Translations under genes and position numbers: made by a program
Shown: positions 29,485 through 37,840 of the stretch, piece after piece
How positions within the stretch are numbered: position 1 is the first letter of the stretch
How the letters are laid out: the number at the start of each line of letters is the position of its first letter
Source: Basilea psittacipulmonis DSM 24701
GTDB lineage: Bacteria > Pseudomonadota > Gammaproteobacteria > Burkholderiales > Burkholderiaceae_B
Direction of reading: 5' to 3'
Length of the DNA stretch: 64,000 bases
Assembly: GCF_000743945.1 (NCBI RefSeq)
Contig: NZ_CP009238.1
Span: forward strand, 1,674,001-1,738,000
Notes under the pieces: generated by a model
Databases searched by the model: none
What the model was told of the DNA's origin: nothing
Seen by the model: only the letters and a program-made list of their open reading frames with translations

Positions 29485-30324
29485 TTATCTTAATTTATCT
29501 TTCAACCAAGCTTTAAGTTTTTTAAGGACATATTTTCTTTTTAAATTTTTCAACGTTTCCGCGGACACCTGATAACCGTACTCTTTGTAATCGATTTGTT
29601 TCACGCCTGGATCACGCTGATGTTGCAAATTAGAGACCAACGCTTGATTTTCTCTAACCAAAGCGGGGCGAACATGAGCAATGACATTTTTACGATACCC
29701 AAGCAAACTGAGTTGCAGTCTAAAATCATCCGCTAACCAATAAACCTTATTACCCGCATCCACCCATTGCACTATCTGTTTCGCTAGGTGTCGAGAAATC
29801 ACATAGCCCACCGTCATATTCATAAAATTTCTGTAAATTCTACCCACTCGATATGAGCGATATTTTTTAGGAAAAAACTGCATGGGATTGGCAATTTTTT
29901 CTAGATACATCTCTTTTACATCAGGATCAAAAGGTTCGGCTTTGTATGAATTGATAAAAAACAGCTCAAATCCTTGACCACAGTGTTTAATAATAGCGGT
30001 CAAATCTAAAAAGTTTTCTGACAATATCGCATCATCTTCACAAACCACCAAATAATCAGCATCAGACTGATTCAAAAATAAACGATACATGGCCACATGA
30101 GATAAGGCACACGCTGCTTCACCTCGGGAGATATTATTTGTTCTACCATAAACTTGGTGATAAAAATCACTGCTTTTTTCTAAATCAAACAGTGCATCCA
30201 CCTCGTTTTGTCCTGCCTCAATCGCATCAAACACCTCAAACAACTCAGCGTGAGGTTGTGAAAAAAACATATTTCTTCGTTCAACGTCTTTTTTAAGACT
30301 CAATAATTTATAAGTAAATTTCAT
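29485..30324 (-). CDS. glycosyltransferase family 25 (LPS/LOS type)
   Basis: This 279-residue protein fits the GT25 family: an N-terminal LSLKKDVERR segment, FDAIEAG, GEAACALSHVAMYRLF, the acidic metal-binding-like VVCEDDAIL, and WLADDFRLQL near the C-terminus. GT25 enzymes add sugars, often galactose, to lipooligosaccharide cores. No signal peptide is seen, consistent with action at the cytoplasmic membrane face. It follows the phase-variable GT2 gene by 57 bp, probably co-transcribed. The acceptor is unknown. Confidence 0.88.
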   Translation of the reverse strand: MKFTYKLLSLKKDVERRNMFFSQPHAELFEVFDAIEAGQNEVDALFDLEKSSDFYHQVYGRTNNISRGEAACALSHVAMYRLFLNQSDADYLVVCEDDAILSENFLDLTAIIKHCGQGFELFFINSYKAEPFDPDVKEMYLEKIANPMQFFPKKYRSYRVGRIYRNFMNMTVGYVISRHLAKQIVQWVDAGNKVYWLADDFRLQLSLLGYRKNVIAHVRPALVRENQALVSNLQHQRDPGVKQIDYKEYGYQVSAETLKNLKRKYVLKKLKAWLKDKLR

Positions 30325-30381
30325 AACGATTTAAAACAGCTGAATCACCTCAACCAACAACCGCAGCAAACTAATAAACAA

Positions 30382-31377
30382 TCATTTTTTAACATAACGT
30401 GAGTAAATTGCTCTAATACGCCCACCCACACGTTTTATCAAAGAAGCATCTTGATAATAATTTAACCAATATTCTGATCGTATCTCTCTTAATTTGCGTA
30501 TAAACGCCTTGTATTGAGGCGTTTTATAACGTTCATTACCCCCCCCCTTTATATCACAGCCGATCAAGTCCACGATAAGCTGTAATTCAGCCTCTATCGT
30601 TTGGATAAATAGATTTTGGGGGACATCCATTATGCGTTGTCGAATGGCTTTTAATTTTTCGATTGTAATACCGTGTTGTTCTCTAGAGACCTGATCATCG
30701 AGCGACGTTTTTTTGTGGAAACAATAGTAATACAATGTTCTTTTGCTTGCCATGACGGTATCACTCTGAGCCAAAGCAATTGTGTTCAATAAGGCATCTT
30801 CAGAATAAAAGTATCCTTTGGGCACCTCGCCTATTTTCTCATAAACCTTTAACAACAAGCTTCTCTTAATAAACTTCCCTGCACTATTAAATGCAAACGT
30901 ATGCCTTTTAGTCACAAAATATTTCAATACAAAACGCGTATTCAACAGGGTCTCAACTTGTTTAGGAATCCCATCAGCAACCGGCCAAATTTCATTAATT
31001 GCCTCATGAAAAACTGGGAACATCAAGTAATCAGGCCTTGATGCTTGGCACAATGTCACCAATCGATCTAATGCCACAGGTACCAAATAGTCATCACTAT
31101 CTAAAAACAAAACATACTCACTATCTGGAGAACAAGCCTCCACGCCTTTTTTGCGAGCAAGATACGTGCCTTGATTATCAGGCAAGGCAATCAACTTAAT
31201 TTTTTCAGGATACCGTTCAAGATAAGGTTTTACAATCTTTACCGTATCGTCAACGCTACCATCATCAACAATAATCAATTCAAATGATGTGTAGGTTTGC
31301 AATAAGGTCTGCTGAATCACCGATTCAATCGTTGAAGCAGCGTTATAAGCTCCCATCACAATGGACACTTTTATCAT
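30382..31377 (-). CDS. glycosyltransferase family 2, with internal poly-G tract
   Basis: This 331-residue GT-A enzyme has the GT2 opening SIVMGAYNAASTIES, FELIIVDDGSVDDT and the DxD motif in LFLDSDDYL. The C-terminal third is less conserved and ends in a basic VGGRIRAIYSRYVKK, probably membrane-associating. A run of nine G (30539-30547, coding strand) encodes the middle of KGGGN at about residues 276-279. A one-base slip there would replace roughly the last 52 residues, so expression is probably phase variable. The current run length keeps the full frame. It probably builds surface glycan together with the downstream GT25. Confidence 0.9.
   Translation of the reverse strand: MIKVSIVMGAYNAASTIESVIQQTLLQTYTSFELIIVDDGSVDDTVKIVKPYLERYPEKIKLIALPDNQGTYLARKKGVEACSPDSEYVLFLDSDDYLVPVALDRLVTLCQASRPDYLMFPVFHEAINEIWPVADGIPKQVETLLNTRFVLKYFVTKRHTFAFNSAGKFIKRSLLLKVYEKIGEVPKGYFYSEDALLNTIALAQSDTVMASKRTLYYYCFHKKTSLDDQVSREQHGITIEKLKAIRQRIMDVPQNLFIQTIEAELQLIVDLIGCDIKGGGNERYKTPQYKAFIRKLREIRSEYWLNYYQDASLIKRVGGRIRAIYSRYVKK
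30539..30547 (-). repeat. G9 homopolymer in GT2 coding sequence
   Basis: Nine consecutive C on the plus strand are nine G in the coding sense of the GT2 gene. In this AT-rich genome such a run inside a surface-glycan gene is a classic slipped-strand contingency tract. Confidence 0.85.
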
Positions 31378-31711
31378 TTAAAACCCTTTATCAGTCGCTT
31401 GATTACTACGCGATTAAGACACCACCCATCATATATAAGGCTGGTTTTTGGTATTACATAAAAAAATATGAGTGCCTTGCAAAGTTTCGACAACCCTGCC
31501 GTATAAAGAAAAAATGCACCACATACCATTATTATACTGATAATCAGCCTCTTATTTAATCTCTAATCAAAAATATCCATGAAGTTCCCCTTTTTGGCTA
31601 ATTTGACAAGGTGCAATAAGGGATTTTCCGCTAGGACAAAAATAAGCCATCCAACTGGTTTAAAGACAACGTTATCGTTACGATAAACTCATTAAAAATG
31701 AGAGCAATCCT
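31378..31711. other. intergenic region between the GT2 gene and comM
   Basis: About 330 bp separate two divergent starts. A TATAAT-like box in GT2 orientation lies near 31530. A small TTATCG/CGATAA hairpin lies near 31670, about 40 bp before comM. No gene is supportable. Confidence 0.45.
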
Positions 31712-33217
31712 ATGTCAGTCATTAAATTATCCAGTTGTACGATTCAGGGAATGTATGCACCTGAAGTTCATGTAGAAGTCGATATTTCCAGCGGTTTACC
31801 AAGCTTCACAATTGTTGGTATGCCCGACACCAGCATTCGCGAAAGTCGTACCCGTGTTCGATCCGCGATTATTAACAGTGGCTTTGAATTTCCTAGTGGT
31901 TGTATCACCGTCAACCTCTCTCCAGCCGACATCCCCAAGCAATCCAGTCGTTTTGACTTAGCCATCGCCTTAGGCATTCTTATCGCTAGCGAACAAATCA
32001 CTCCTAGCGAATCCTTTATGAAACAACAGTTCACTAAATTATTATTCATTGGGGAACTCTCTCTAACAGGCGTTATTCAGCCCGTCCAATCTTCCCTAAT
32101 TATGGCATTTTCACATCGAAGACGACAAAAAGATGCGATTCTTGTTTTGCCGAAAGAAAACATTCCTCAAGCTAGCCTAGTCGATAATCTGAATCTCGTT
32201 GGGGTCAGTCATTTAAACGATATTGCACAACAGTTACATCACAACACATTAGAGCTATCCGATCATTGTTTTCAACACCAGTCTGAACGCCCTACTTCTC
32301 TTTGTTATTCCGATATTCGTGGACAAAATATAGCCGTAAAAGCCATGGAAATATGTGCATCGGGAGGTCATAGCATCTTATTATCTGGCACACCAGGAGT
32401 AGGAAAAAGTATGCTTGCCCAACGATTACCCACTATTTTGCCAAATCTCTCTAATGAAGATTTTCTCGAAGTCCAAGCGATCCATTCCTTATCTCTTCAA
32501 ACCAAACCGTTAGATTATTTGCGACCGCCTTTTCGATCTCCGCATCACAGCACGTCGGCAGTTGCATTAATTGGAGGTGGCGTAACCATACGACCTGGAG
32601 AAATTAGCCTTGCCCATCACGGCACGTTGTTTTTAGATGAGTTGCCTGAATTTCCACGAAATGCCTTGGAAGCACTTCGCGAACCCTTAGAAACCGGCGA
32701 AATCCATATTTCACGTTCAAAAATGCAATTAAGTTTTCCTGCTAGATTTCAACTTGTTGCTACCATGAACCCTTGTCCTTGCGGCTATTTTGGAAGTAAA
32801 ACCAAAACCTGTCGTTGTCGCCCCGAACAAGTCCAAAAGTACAAACAAAAAATTTCTGGACCTTTTCTTGATCGTATTGATTTATTATTAAATCTGCACA
32901 CACCGAAAGATACTTGGCATGATTTACCTCGTGCAGAAACATCGGATGCTATCCGCGAACGTGTACTTGCTTGCCGAACAAAACAAATCCATCGACAATC
33001 ATGCTTAAATGCACAGCTTCCTAACCAACACCCTGCTTTAGAATTAGACACCCCAACAAAAAACCATTTCAGCCAACTTTGCAGACATTTTAATTGGTCG
33101 ATGCGAACGGCTGAACGATTACTTCGCATTGCTCGCACCATCAGTGATATTCACAACCACGCCTTTATTCAAACAGATGATTTAAACGAAGCCCTTAGTT
33201 TTAGAGGTGATATTTAA
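31712..33217 (+). CDS. comM: ComM/YifB-like Mg-chelatase-type AAA+ ATPase
   Basis: This 501-residue protein has the N-terminal ChlI-like domain (GLPSFTIVGMPDTSIRESR, FDLAIALGIL). The AAA+ core carries Walker A LSGTPGVGKSMLAQRLP, Walker B LFLDELPEF and the conserved PCPCGYFG, and the C-terminal Mg-chelatase helical lid follows (RTAERLLRIARTI). ComM is a branch-migration helicase for integrating DNA during natural transformation. The gene implies possible competence. Promoter unclear. It is the only competence gene in the window. Confidence 0.94.
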   Translation: MSVIKLSSCTIQGMYAPEVHVEVDISSGLPSFTIVGMPDTSIRESRTRVRSAIINSGFEFPSGCITVNLSPADIPKQSSRFDLAIALGILIASEQITPSESFMKQQFTKLLFIGELSLTGVIQPVQSSLIMAFSHRRRQKDAILVLPKENIPQASLVDNLNLVGVSHLNDIAQQLHHNTLELSDHCFQHQSERPTSLCYSDIRGQNIAVKAMEICASGGHSILLSGTPGVGKSMLAQRLPTILPNLSNEDFLEVQAIHSLSLQTKPLDYLRPPFRSPHHSTSAVALIGGGVTIRPGEISLAHHGTLFLDELPEFPRNALEALREPLETGEIHISRSKMQLSFPARFQLVATMNPCPCGYFGSKTKTCRCRPEQVQKYKQKISGPFLDRIDLLLNLHTPKDTWHDLPRAETSDAIRERVLACRTKQIHRQSCLNAQLPNQHPALELDTPTKNHFSQLCRHFNWSMRTAERLLRIARTISDIHNHAFIQTDDLNEALSFRGDI

Positions 33218-33504
33218 GATGTTTCATGTACACATCAATCCTCACCTCTTGTTCTCACTTCATCACGATTCTGACAAGCGTATTTTTAAACCACTCACGC
33301 TAGGTTTTCCGTGATGAGTCTTGTTTTTAAGTGCTTTGTCTGACGGGTGAATGTTCTGATGGTTTGCAAAAAAAGTATAAAAAACTTTCTTTGTATGTTC
33401 ATAAAAAATTAAAACCTTTTCTCTTTTACCTATCCTCAAAAAAAAACAGCTGTAAAATACTGCTTGATTAAATTTTTGCTTTGCACCCATGCTCAACACA
33501 CGTC

Positions 33505-34968
33505 ATGTTTAACAAATATATTATTCTTTTAAAAAAGCACATACGCCATCCTAAAAATCATTTAAAACGTCTTTCTAAAAAAACCGTACAGTTCTCTATT
33601 ATCTTGATTGGGGCTGCGTTTGTGGCAGGCGTGTCCATGATTTTTGCACACCTAGCAGACTGGGCCATTCATCTAAACGCTCATTGGGTCAGAGAAATGC
33701 CTTGGTTACCTTGGATCATCCTACCATTGGGCTTGCCACTTTTAAGATTTTTAGTCACCCGCTTTGCTCCCTACTCAGTCGGTTCTGGCATCCCTCAAAT
33801 CATCGCCAGTCTTAGTTTAAAAGACAGTTCATATGGTCGTAACAAATTAACCTCCTTATTTCAAGCGTTATTAAAAATCCCTTTTACCTTTCTGGCCTTA
33901 TTAATTGGTGCATCCGTAGGTCGCGAGGGTCCATCTGTTCAAGTCGGAGCGGCGGTCATGTACGCATGGGGCAAATTATGCAAAAAATGGAATCTCACTA
34001 TTCAAGGGTTTAAAGCTCAAGAATGGCTAGCGGCTGGAGCTGCCAGTGGTTTAGCAGCTGCATTTAATGCACCTTTGGCGGGTGTTATTTTTGCGATTGA
34101 AGAGTTGGGCAAAGGCTTAAATATTCTTTGGCACAGAGTCGTTTTACTAGGGGTGTTGGCCTCAGGTTTCTTTGTGGTCGCCTTAATGGGGAACAACCCT
34201 TATTTTGGAAAATTCAATGGCGAAGCACTCGACGAGTATATGTGGTTATGGGTATTGGTCTGTGCAGTTGTTTGCGGTATTACGGGCGGATTGTTTGCTC
34301 GATTATTAAGCAAAGGATACGCGTTTTTTGCACCTGCTCGTGCCAGAAATTTTTTACGTAATCATCCCTATATTGTTGCTTTTTTTCTTGGTTTAATCGT
34401 TGCCAGCATTGGTTACCTCACAAACTTCTCTTCGTTTGGAACCAGCTACGATGTTGCCGATCATGCATTGCGATTTCAGGAACAATACATCAACCACGAA
34501 ATATTTGGCATTAGTAAATTAATCGCTACCGTTGCCTCTTATTGGTCAGGCATTTCTGGCGGTATCTTTACTCCTGCACTTACTACAGGAGCGGGAATAG
34601 GACTGCATCTTAGCGGTCTGTTCAATATGTGGCCACATCAAGATATTCTTGTTTTATTGTGCATGGCAGCTTTTTTATCCGCCGCTACACAAGCGCCCAT
34701 TACCAGTGCTGTCATTGTAATGGAAATGGTCGGTTCACAACCCATGTTTTTTTGGTTAATGTTAGTCGCTATCTTTGCCTCTATGGTTTCTAAACAAATC
34801 TGCCCACATCCGTTCTATCATTTTGTGGCATTACGCTTTAGACAAAGAGCCATTGAGGAAAACAAACAATACGAACAACGTCTTGAAACAGCAAAAAATC
34901 AAGAAAAAATTCAGCAGCAAGCTTTTCAAGATGAAGTCCAAGAAGCACTCAATGCTGTGAAAAAATAA
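33505..34968 (+). CDS. clcA: ClC-family chloride/proton antiporter
   Basis: This protein of about 487 residues, with roughly ten or more membrane helices, carries the three ClC anion-selectivity motifs: SVGSGIPQI, VGREGPSVQVG with the gating Glu, and GISGGIFTPALTTGAG. The internal Glu in FAIEELGKG matches the proton-path Glu of exchangers, so H+/Cl- exchange is more likely than a channel. The C-terminus is a short Glu/Gln-rich coiled coil without CBS domains. The frame is open from a TTG at 33481; the ATG at 33505 (MFNKYI) is preferred. Confidence 0.92.
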   Translation: MFNKYIILLKKHIRHPKNHLKRLSKKTVQFSIILIGAAFVAGVSMIFAHLADWAIHLNAHWVREMPWLPWIILPLGLPLLRFLVTRFAPYSVGSGIPQIIASLSLKDSSYGRNKLTSLFQALLKIPFTFLALLIGASVGREGPSVQVGAAVMYAWGKLCKKWNLTIQGFKAQEWLAAGAASGLAAAFNAPLAGVIFAIEELGKGLNILWHRVVLLGVLASGFFVVALMGNNPYFGKFNGEALDEYMWLWVLVCAVVCGITGGLFARLLSKGYAFFAPARARNFLRNHPYIVAFFLGLIVASIGYLTNFSSFGTSYDVADHALRFQEQYINHEIFGISKLIATVASYWSGISGGIFTPALTTGAGIGLHLSGLFNMWPHQDILVLLCMAAFLSAATQAPITSAVIVMEMVGSQPMFFWLMLVAIFASMVSKQICPHPFYHFVALRFRQRAIEENKQYEQRLETAKNQEKIQQQAFQDEVQEALNAVKK

Positions 34969-35346
34969 GCCTACTCACCACCATCTTTTTTATACCACTC
35001 GTATTAAAGGTAGTGGTTGCAGATCATACAGTATATCTCGCGATAATTCCTTTTTAGACAACTGTTAATAAAGGGGGTTCTACCTTATTCTCCCTATTTA
35101 AGTAACTTTTTGGTGACTGAGCAACTGTCACGGTCGTGTTTTAACATTCATTTTTAGTATTGTTTATTAAACTAATGTCACCCTATCCATCCGTCTTTAC
35201 GATACATGATGGAGGGGTGTTGAAGAGTTTATCCATCCACAAAAAATCTATCCGTCAACACTAGCTACTTGTAACTAGTGACATCAGCCAATAAGCATTG
35301 AATGATGATAAGTGTTTATCGCAGTCGTGTTTGTTAACAAAAAGAT

Positions 35347-35376
35347 AAAAAAAAGCAGTGCCTAAACACCGCTTTT
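35347..35376 (-). terminator. rho-independent terminator of the predicted small RNA
   Basis: AAAAGCGGTG pairs with CACTGCTTTT around TTTAGG. Eight T follow on the minus strand. Confidence 0.85.
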
Positions 35377-35429
35377 AAACAATCAGTGCCTAAGCACCTA
35401 TGGAGAATTAATCAGAAAACATCAATTAA
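35347..35429 (-). ncRNA. predicted Fur-regulated small RNA (about 83 nt)
   Basis: Downstream of the Fur-box promoter on the minus strand lies a non-coding stretch of about 83 nt. Its first part is A/U-rich with an unpaired UUCUCC that could pair with ribosome binding sites. Then comes a small GUGC-UUAG-GCAC hairpin (35386-35397 region). Last is a 10-bp terminator stem (35351-35376, one G:U) with eight U at 35347-35354. The two hairpins share the near-repeat AGTGCCTAARCACC. The layout matches iron-sparing RNAs such as RyhB, PrrF and NrrF in logic, though I do not recognise the sequence itself. Confidence 0.65.
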
Positions 35430-35434
35430 GGTTT

Positions 35435-35471
35435 AATTTTATTGAAAATAATTATCATTTTCAATAAAATT
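35435..35471. promoter_or_regulatory. Fur box inside a palindromic sigma70 promoter
   Basis: A perfect 15-bp inverted repeat (AATTTTATTGAAAAT and complement) flanks a 7-nt centre. The 19-bp core GAAAATGATAATTATTTTC (minus strand) matches the classical Fur box at 16 of 19 positions. On the minus strand TTGAAA and TAAAAT are exactly 17 bp apart (-10 at 35436-35441). By symmetry the same spacing exists on the plus strand, so transcription could be bidirectional. Iron-bound Fur would cover the promoter. Confidence 0.75.
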
Positions 35472-35582
35472 CTCCTTTTTGAGAAAAATAAATAATTTTA
35501 TCTGTGTATTGATTGATTTAACACCACCAACCCGCGCATAAACACAGGGTTTCAGCCCCTAAGCTTTTACACCATTACATCA

Positions 35583-36071
35583 CTAAAAAACATAGGGCTC
35601 TGTCAACAATCGGCTACCATGAAATATTAACGGTTTTTTCTCTTGGTATCCAAACGCTTGCACTTTAGACACTAACAGGTAATGGTCGCCTGTGTCTAAA
35701 CAAACTTCATGTTCGCAGTTAAACCAAGCAGCGGTATGTTGCGAATCGATATCAAGAAATGGGGGATTTAGGTTTAGATCCACGCCAGCAAATCGTTCTT
35801 CTTGAGATCCCGTCGCAAATTTTTTAGCTAAAGATTCTTGCGAACTAGACAAAATATGTAAACGATAAGGGATGCGTTCTTGTATCAATGGGACTAACTG
35901 AGATTTTTTGCTTAAACACCAGCTCACCAATGCAGGCTCCAAAGAAACAGAAGCAAATGAACTTAACGTCATCCCATAAGATTTTTGAGTCTCTGGATGA
36001 TATATCGTGACAATCGCAACCCCTGTTGGAAAGCGTGCAAATGCTTTCTTTAACGCTTGATGATCATTCAT
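35583..36071 (-). CDS. flavin reductase family protein (FMN-binding)
   Basis: This 162-residue split-barrel flavoprotein is of the flavin reductase/DIM6-NTAB type. It has the FPTGVAIVT opening, GMTLSSFASVSLEPALVSWCL, RFAGVDL and a conserved acidic/His end (DTGDHYLLVSKV, PLIFHGSRL). It would reduce free FMN or FAD with NAD(P)H for a partner oxygenase, or act on its own. It sits 8 bp downstream of pdxH, an FMN enzyme, and is very likely co-transcribed with it. The physiological partner is unknown. Confidence 0.88.
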   Translation of the reverse strand: MNDHQALKKAFARFPTGVAIVTIYHPETQKSYGMTLSSFASVSLEPALVSWCLSKKSQLVPLIQERIPYRLHILSSSQESLAKKFATGSQEERFAGVDLNLNPPFLDIDSQHTAAWFNCEHEVCLDTGDHYLLVSKVQAFGYQEKKPLIFHGSRLLTEPYVF

Positions 36072-36079
36072 ATGGTTAC

Positions 36080-36709
36080 CTACGGAGCCAATCTCGCATG
36101 ATGCCAGCCATCACTGGATTTTGTATATAAAATACGATCATGCAATCGAGAAGGACGGCCTTGCCAAAACTCAATCTGCTCAGGAACAATCAAATAACCG
36201 CCCCAATGTGCTGGTTTAGGTACATCTTCGCCAAATTTTTCTTGAAACTCACGTTCTCGTTTTTCCAATGCTTCTCGAGTAATCACCTGACTTTGGGGTG
36301 ATGCCCATGCTCCTATTTGAGACGCAACAGGTCGTTTATGAAAATAAGCCGTTGATTCTTCCTCACTGATTTTTTGGACTCTTCCAATTATTTGAACCTG
36401 TCTTTGCATTTCTAACCAAACAAACAATGCACTGACGTAAGGATTCGCTTGTAAATCCTTGCCTTTCTTAGAATCATAATTAGTAAAAAATCTAAAGCCT
36501 TGATCAGAGACACCTTTACAAAGAATAGTTCTGGCACTAGGTACGCCTTGAGGACTTACCGTGCTAATCACCATCGCATTAGGCTCAAGAATATTAGCAT
36601 TCATCGCTTCTTGAAACCATTTTTCAAACTGCTCGATAGGGTTAGCCAACAATCCAGATTCATTTAACACATCTTTGTCATAATGCTGACGCAAATCTTC
36701 GTAAGACAT
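36080..36709 (-). CDS. pdxH: pyridoxamine/pyridoxine 5'-phosphate oxidase
   Basis: This 209-residue FMN enzyme oxidises PNP/PMP to PLP. It has SYEDLRQHYDKDVLNESGLL, FMN-binding RTILCKGVSDQGFRFFTNYDSKKG and the C-terminal active-site EFWQGRPSRLHDRILY. The frame extends to 36796, but MSYEDL at 36709 has an AGAGGT ribosome binding site and the family N-terminus. It is divergent from tcdA across about 55 bp. With pdxA, two vitamin B6 steps lie in this window. Confidence 0.96.
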   Translation of the reverse strand: MSYEDLRQHYDKDVLNESGLLANPIEQFEKWFQEAMNANILEPNAMVISTVSPQGVPSARTILCKGVSDQGFRFFTNYDSKKGKDLQANPYVSALFVWLEMQRQVQIIGRVQKISEEESTAYFHKRPVASQIGAWASPQSQVITREALEKREREFQEKFGEDVPKPAHWGGYLIVPEQIEFWQGRPSRLHDRILYTKSSDGWHHARLAP

Positions 36710-36764
36710 ATTTACCTCTGACTTTTCATATATAATCGCTTTTATTATTATAAGCCCATCTGAA

Positions 36765-37568
36765 ATGGATAGCATGAGTGAACACAAAGAGATCAATATT
36801 CAAAGGCGTTTTGCAAGCTTAAAAAGACTATATGGCGAGCTTTTTAATCCTCAATCGTTTCACGTAATGATTGTCGGTATCGGCGGTGTCGGGTCGTGGG
36901 CGGCTGAAGCCCTAGCACGAACAGGAGTCGGCAAATTGACATTATGTGATTTAGACCATATTGCTGAATCCAACATCAATCGTCAAATTCACGCATTAAC
37001 CTCGACATTGGGCCAAGCCAAAACACGTTCTATGGCAGAAAGAATTCGTGAGATTAATCCCGATTGCGTGGTGAATGAATTTGATGATTTTATTAACCAA
37101 GAAAACATTGCCACTGTATTGGATCAATATCAACCTGATTTTGTGATTGATGCTTGCGATCAGCATGATGCCAAAGTAGCCATTATTGAACATTGCAGAC
37201 AACGACAAATTTCTTTCATCGTCTGTGGCAGTGCCGGCGGTAAACAAAATCCCCTTAGTTTGCGATTCGGCGATTTATCTGAAAGCAAGTATGACGCTTT
37301 ATTACAACGCATTCGCCAAACATTGAGAAAATCTTATCATTATCCCAAAGGGGCCGATGCAAAAGGCAAAGCATTAAAAAAAGTACCGAAAATGAATGTT
37401 CAATGTTTATGGTTTGAAGAAACGACCGTAAAACCTACACAATCCGATTGTCAATTACAAGGGTTATCATGTGCAGGTTATGGATCGTGTGTAACGATTA
37501 CCGCAACAATGGGCTTAATGGCGAGCAATGTTGCTATTCAATCTTTAAAGCCATCTTGTCGTGAATAA
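36765..37568 (+). CDS. tcdA: tRNA threonylcarbamoyladenosine dehydratase (TcdA/CsdL)
   Basis: This 267-residue E1-like (ThiF-fold) enzyme has the ATP-binding IVGIGGVGSWAAEALARTGVG, the conserved DLDHIAESNINRQIHA and DACDQHDAK. It dehydrates t6A in tRNA to the cyclic ct6A form. The start could be 36765 or the ATG at 36774. It works downstream of TsaB, whose gene is also in this window. It is divergent from pdxH. Confidence 0.94.
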   Translation: MDSMSEHKEINIQRRFASLKRLYGELFNPQSFHVMIVGIGGVGSWAAEALARTGVGKLTLCDLDHIAESNINRQIHALTSTLGQAKTRSMAERIREINPDCVVNEFDDFINQENIATVLDQYQPDFVIDACDQHDAKVAIIEHCRQRQISFIVCGSAGGKQNPLSLRFGDLSESKYDALLQRIRQTLRKSYHYPKGADAKGKALKKVPKMNVQCLWFEETTVKPTQSDCQLQGLSCAGYGSCVTITATMGLMASNVAIQSLKPSCRE

Positions 37569-37840
37569 ATGATGCAGGTATTATTTCCGTTTCTCAATTA
37601 ATGTGGCTATAACACCTTTTTGAACATGATAAGAAAGTAGCTTGATTGCTAGGTTTCAACATCCTTGTTATTTAATAGTTTCTAAGATGTTAGGGCGTTG
37701 GATTAATGGCAATGTGTGAGGCGTGATCGCTTGAGTTTTATATAATCGCCGAGAGTGGCTTGATTGCTGGGGATTAAGATTTATATCATTTAAACAATGA
37801 TCGGGTATTATATTTACCAGCTCACAAGGTTCCGCATATT

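Larger units (their letters stand above)
34969..35582. other. convergent intergenic region with Fur-box RNA gene
   Basis: About 610 bp lie between the 3' ends of clcA and the flavin reductase gene. No protein gene is supportable. The left part has small hairpins (CACTAG/CTAGTG near 35260). The right part holds a predicted small RNA (35347-35429) with a Fur-box promoter (35435-35471). Confidence 0.6.

Noticed and set aside
33260..33317. TCATCACG/CGTGATGA inverted repeat after comM
   Set aside because: The two arms are over 40 bp apart with no T-run. It is probably chance, and I could not support a terminator.
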